The position numbers were made by a program, and so were the translations under genes. From positions 1 through 15,325 of the forward strand of contig JAEWSZ010000121.1 of NCBI GenBank assembly GCA_023397905.1: a stretch of 15,325 nucleotides of DNA, read 5' to 3'. Under the pieces are notes generated by a model. That model saw nothing but the letters and a program-made list of their open reading frames with translations. It was not told the DNA's origin and made no database searches. Positions 14,225-15,325 of the stretch are shown here, in pieces. Within the stretch, counting starts at the first letter, position 1, and each line of letters opens with the position of its first letter. This stretch comes from Bacillota bacterium. Lineage in GTDB: Bacteria > Bacillota > Clostridia > Acetivibrionales > DSM-1351.

Positions 14225-15143
14225 TGTGGTTCCCTCCTCCGGTAATTTTCATAAACGCCTCTTCCAGGGAGCTTTCTATTTTGTTTATTCCATAAACTTT
14301 TATGCCCCCCGCGGCAAGAGAAAAGTTTATATCCGCCGCACCGTCCCTTTCCACTTCCAGGTCAATATACTCGCCGGCGGTCTTCTTTATCACTCCGCCG
14401 TATTGGGGCGTCAATATTTCAACAGCCTTAGCAACAGGCTCCAGTGTAAAGCGGTAAATGCTTTTCTCACTTGTCTGTGTCAGCAGCTCCGATACCTTTT
14501 TAACTCCCAGGACCTTTCCGTTGTCTATTATTGCGACTCTGTCGCACATCAGTTCCATTTCTGACATGAGGTGGCTGGATACGAATACCGCAACGTTTTC
14601 CTCATGAGCAAGCTTTTTAAGTATATCCCTGAGCTCCTTGATCCCCGCCGGGTCCAATCCGTTTGTAGGCTCATCCAGAATGAGCAGTTTCGGCTTGTGG
14701 AGAAGCGCCTGGGCCAGACCGCAGCGCTGCTTCATTCCAAGTGAATATTTTTTCACTTTTTCCCTTATGCGGTTTTCCATCCCCACCAGATCAACAACTT
14801 CATTTATTCTCTCTTTTGTGACTCCGTCGTGTAAGCGGGCATACATCTGAAGATTTGTCAGCCCGCTGAGGTCCTTGTACATTTCAGGATTTTCAACTAT
14901 TCCTCCGATGTAGGACATGGCTTTTTCATAATCCTTTTTTGTATTAATTCCGTTAATAAATATTTCCCCGGAATCCTTAGCCAGAAAACCCATTACCATT
15001 TTGATGGTGGTGGTTTTCCCGGCGCCGTTGGGACCCAGAAAACCGAAAACTTCACCTGCGTACACTTCAAAAGAAGCATTGTCAATTATCTTTCTTTTTC
15101 CAAAGTACTTATCGATATTTGAAAGCTTTAAAATTGTCTCCAT
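14217..15143 (-). CDS. ABC transporter ATP-binding protein (BcrA-like)
   Basis: A 308-residue ATPase subunit. The Walker A is GPNGAGKT (37-44), the signature YSLGMKQR (133-140), the Walker B LLILDEP (153-159) with catalytic Glu158, and the switch His191 lies in SSHL. The Q-loop position appears to be Glu84 in GGIVENP, as in several BcrA/lantibiotic-immunity ATPases. Residues 220-300 form the C-terminal extension common to this class. Its partner is the ABC-2 permease encoded by the overlapping downstream gene. AAGGGGA lies about 10 bases upstream of the ATG. Together they form an exporter for peptide antibiotics, lipids or an unknown product; the sequence does not decide which. Confidence 0.93.
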   Translation of the reverse strand: METILKLSNIDKYFGKRKIIDNASFEVYAGEVFGFLGPNGAGKTTTIKMVMGFLAKDSGEIFINGINTKKDYEKAMSYIGGIVENPEMYKDLSGLTNLQMYARLHDGVTKERINEVVDLVGMENRIREKVKKYSLGMKQRCGLAQALLHKPKLLILDEPTNGLDPAGIKELRDILKKLAHEENVAVFVSSHLMSEMELMCDRVAIIDNGKVLGVKKVSELLTQTSEKSIYRFTLEPVAKAVEILTPQYGGVIKKTAGEYIDLEVERDGAADINFSLAAGGIKVYGINKIESSLEEAFMKITGGGNHIA

Positions 15144-15166
15144 TTTTGTCTTATCCCCTTCTTTTT

Positions 15167-15304
15167 CTATTTAACCACCAGATAAACGGCCACAGCCAGT
15201 ATGGCTAAAACCGTCAATATCAGGCCGCGGTTTATTTTCTTCAGAAATTTCATATATATGCCCATGCCCCGCATCTCGCACAAAACATCATGAAAGTTTG
15301 GCAT
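15167..15304 (-). CDS. 45-residue single-span membrane peptide
   Basis: Begins MPNFHDVLCEMRG and ends in a hydrophobic span GLILTVLAILAVAVYLVV (residues 27-44) followed by Lys and a stop. GGGGG lies about 8 bases upstream of the ATG, and an in-frame TAA 18 bases upstream shows that this is not the tail of a longer gene. A second start at Met18 (MKFLKKINRGLIL) would leave a 28-residue peptide with a basic head and one span. It ends 23 bases before the ABC ATPase gene, so it is probably co-transcribed. I do not recognise it. It may be a transporter accessory peptide, an exported cargo, or a truncated relative of a longer KKINRG-type membrane protein. Confidence 0.55.
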   Translation of the reverse strand: MPNFHDVLCEMRGMGIYMKFLKKINRGLILTVLAILAVAVYLVVK

Positions 15305-15325
15305 GGACTCGGTCCCCCTTTACAA

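Overview
The window looks like a chromosomal segment of a Gram-positive, anaerobic Clostridia member, probably a Ruminiclostridium/Acetivibrio-type cellulolytic or saccharolytic relative. This rests on strong GGAGG ribosome binding sites, AT-rich spacers with sigma-A type promoters, the lower-glycolysis gene order and overall protein similarity. The exact species cannot be read from the sequence. All genes except the AraC regulator lie on the minus strand, so the story reads from right to left.

Region 1 (1-3757) is lower glycolysis: one 646-residue fusion of phosphoglycerate kinase and triosephosphate isomerase, followed by cofactor-independent phosphoglycerate mutase (gpmI), which runs off the left edge. 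A good promoter (3611-3639) lies upstream of the fusion, with a Rex-like redox operator (3644-3661) directly next to its -35 box. A terminator-like hairpin between the fusion and gpmI has its T-run on the plus strand, against the direction of the genes. Region 2 (3692-4395) holds a lone 153-residue gene of unknown function with its own promoter and terminator.

Region 3 (4411-9593) is a carbohydrate locus. It has two oxidoreductase/isomerase pairs (Gfo/Idh/MocA dehydrogenase followed by xylose-isomerase-like TIM barrel) and a divergent AraC-type regulator with a cupin sensor domain. The two pairs are separated by three tandem 65-bp repeats, each carrying a hairpin. Two pairs of this kind under one regulator suggest oxidation of a sugar or glycoside to a keto intermediate, then isomerisation, elimination or cleavage. 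The substrate cannot be read from the sequence.

Region 4 (9627-15304) is a membrane and export locus. In transcription order it has a 45-residue single-span peptide, a BcrA-like ABC ATPase, an ABC-2 permease (TTG start, overlapping), a CPBP (CAAX/bacteriocin-immunity type) membrane protease, a small predicted membrane protein, and a divergent 801-residue SecA-like ATPase that lacks the usual C-terminal zinc motif. The last three are packed with overlapping ends. This is the most likely place for an undescribed system, possibly a specialised export or envelope-immunity module. A degenerate palindromic element recurs in three intergenic spacers (about 1332, 7472 and 13302).
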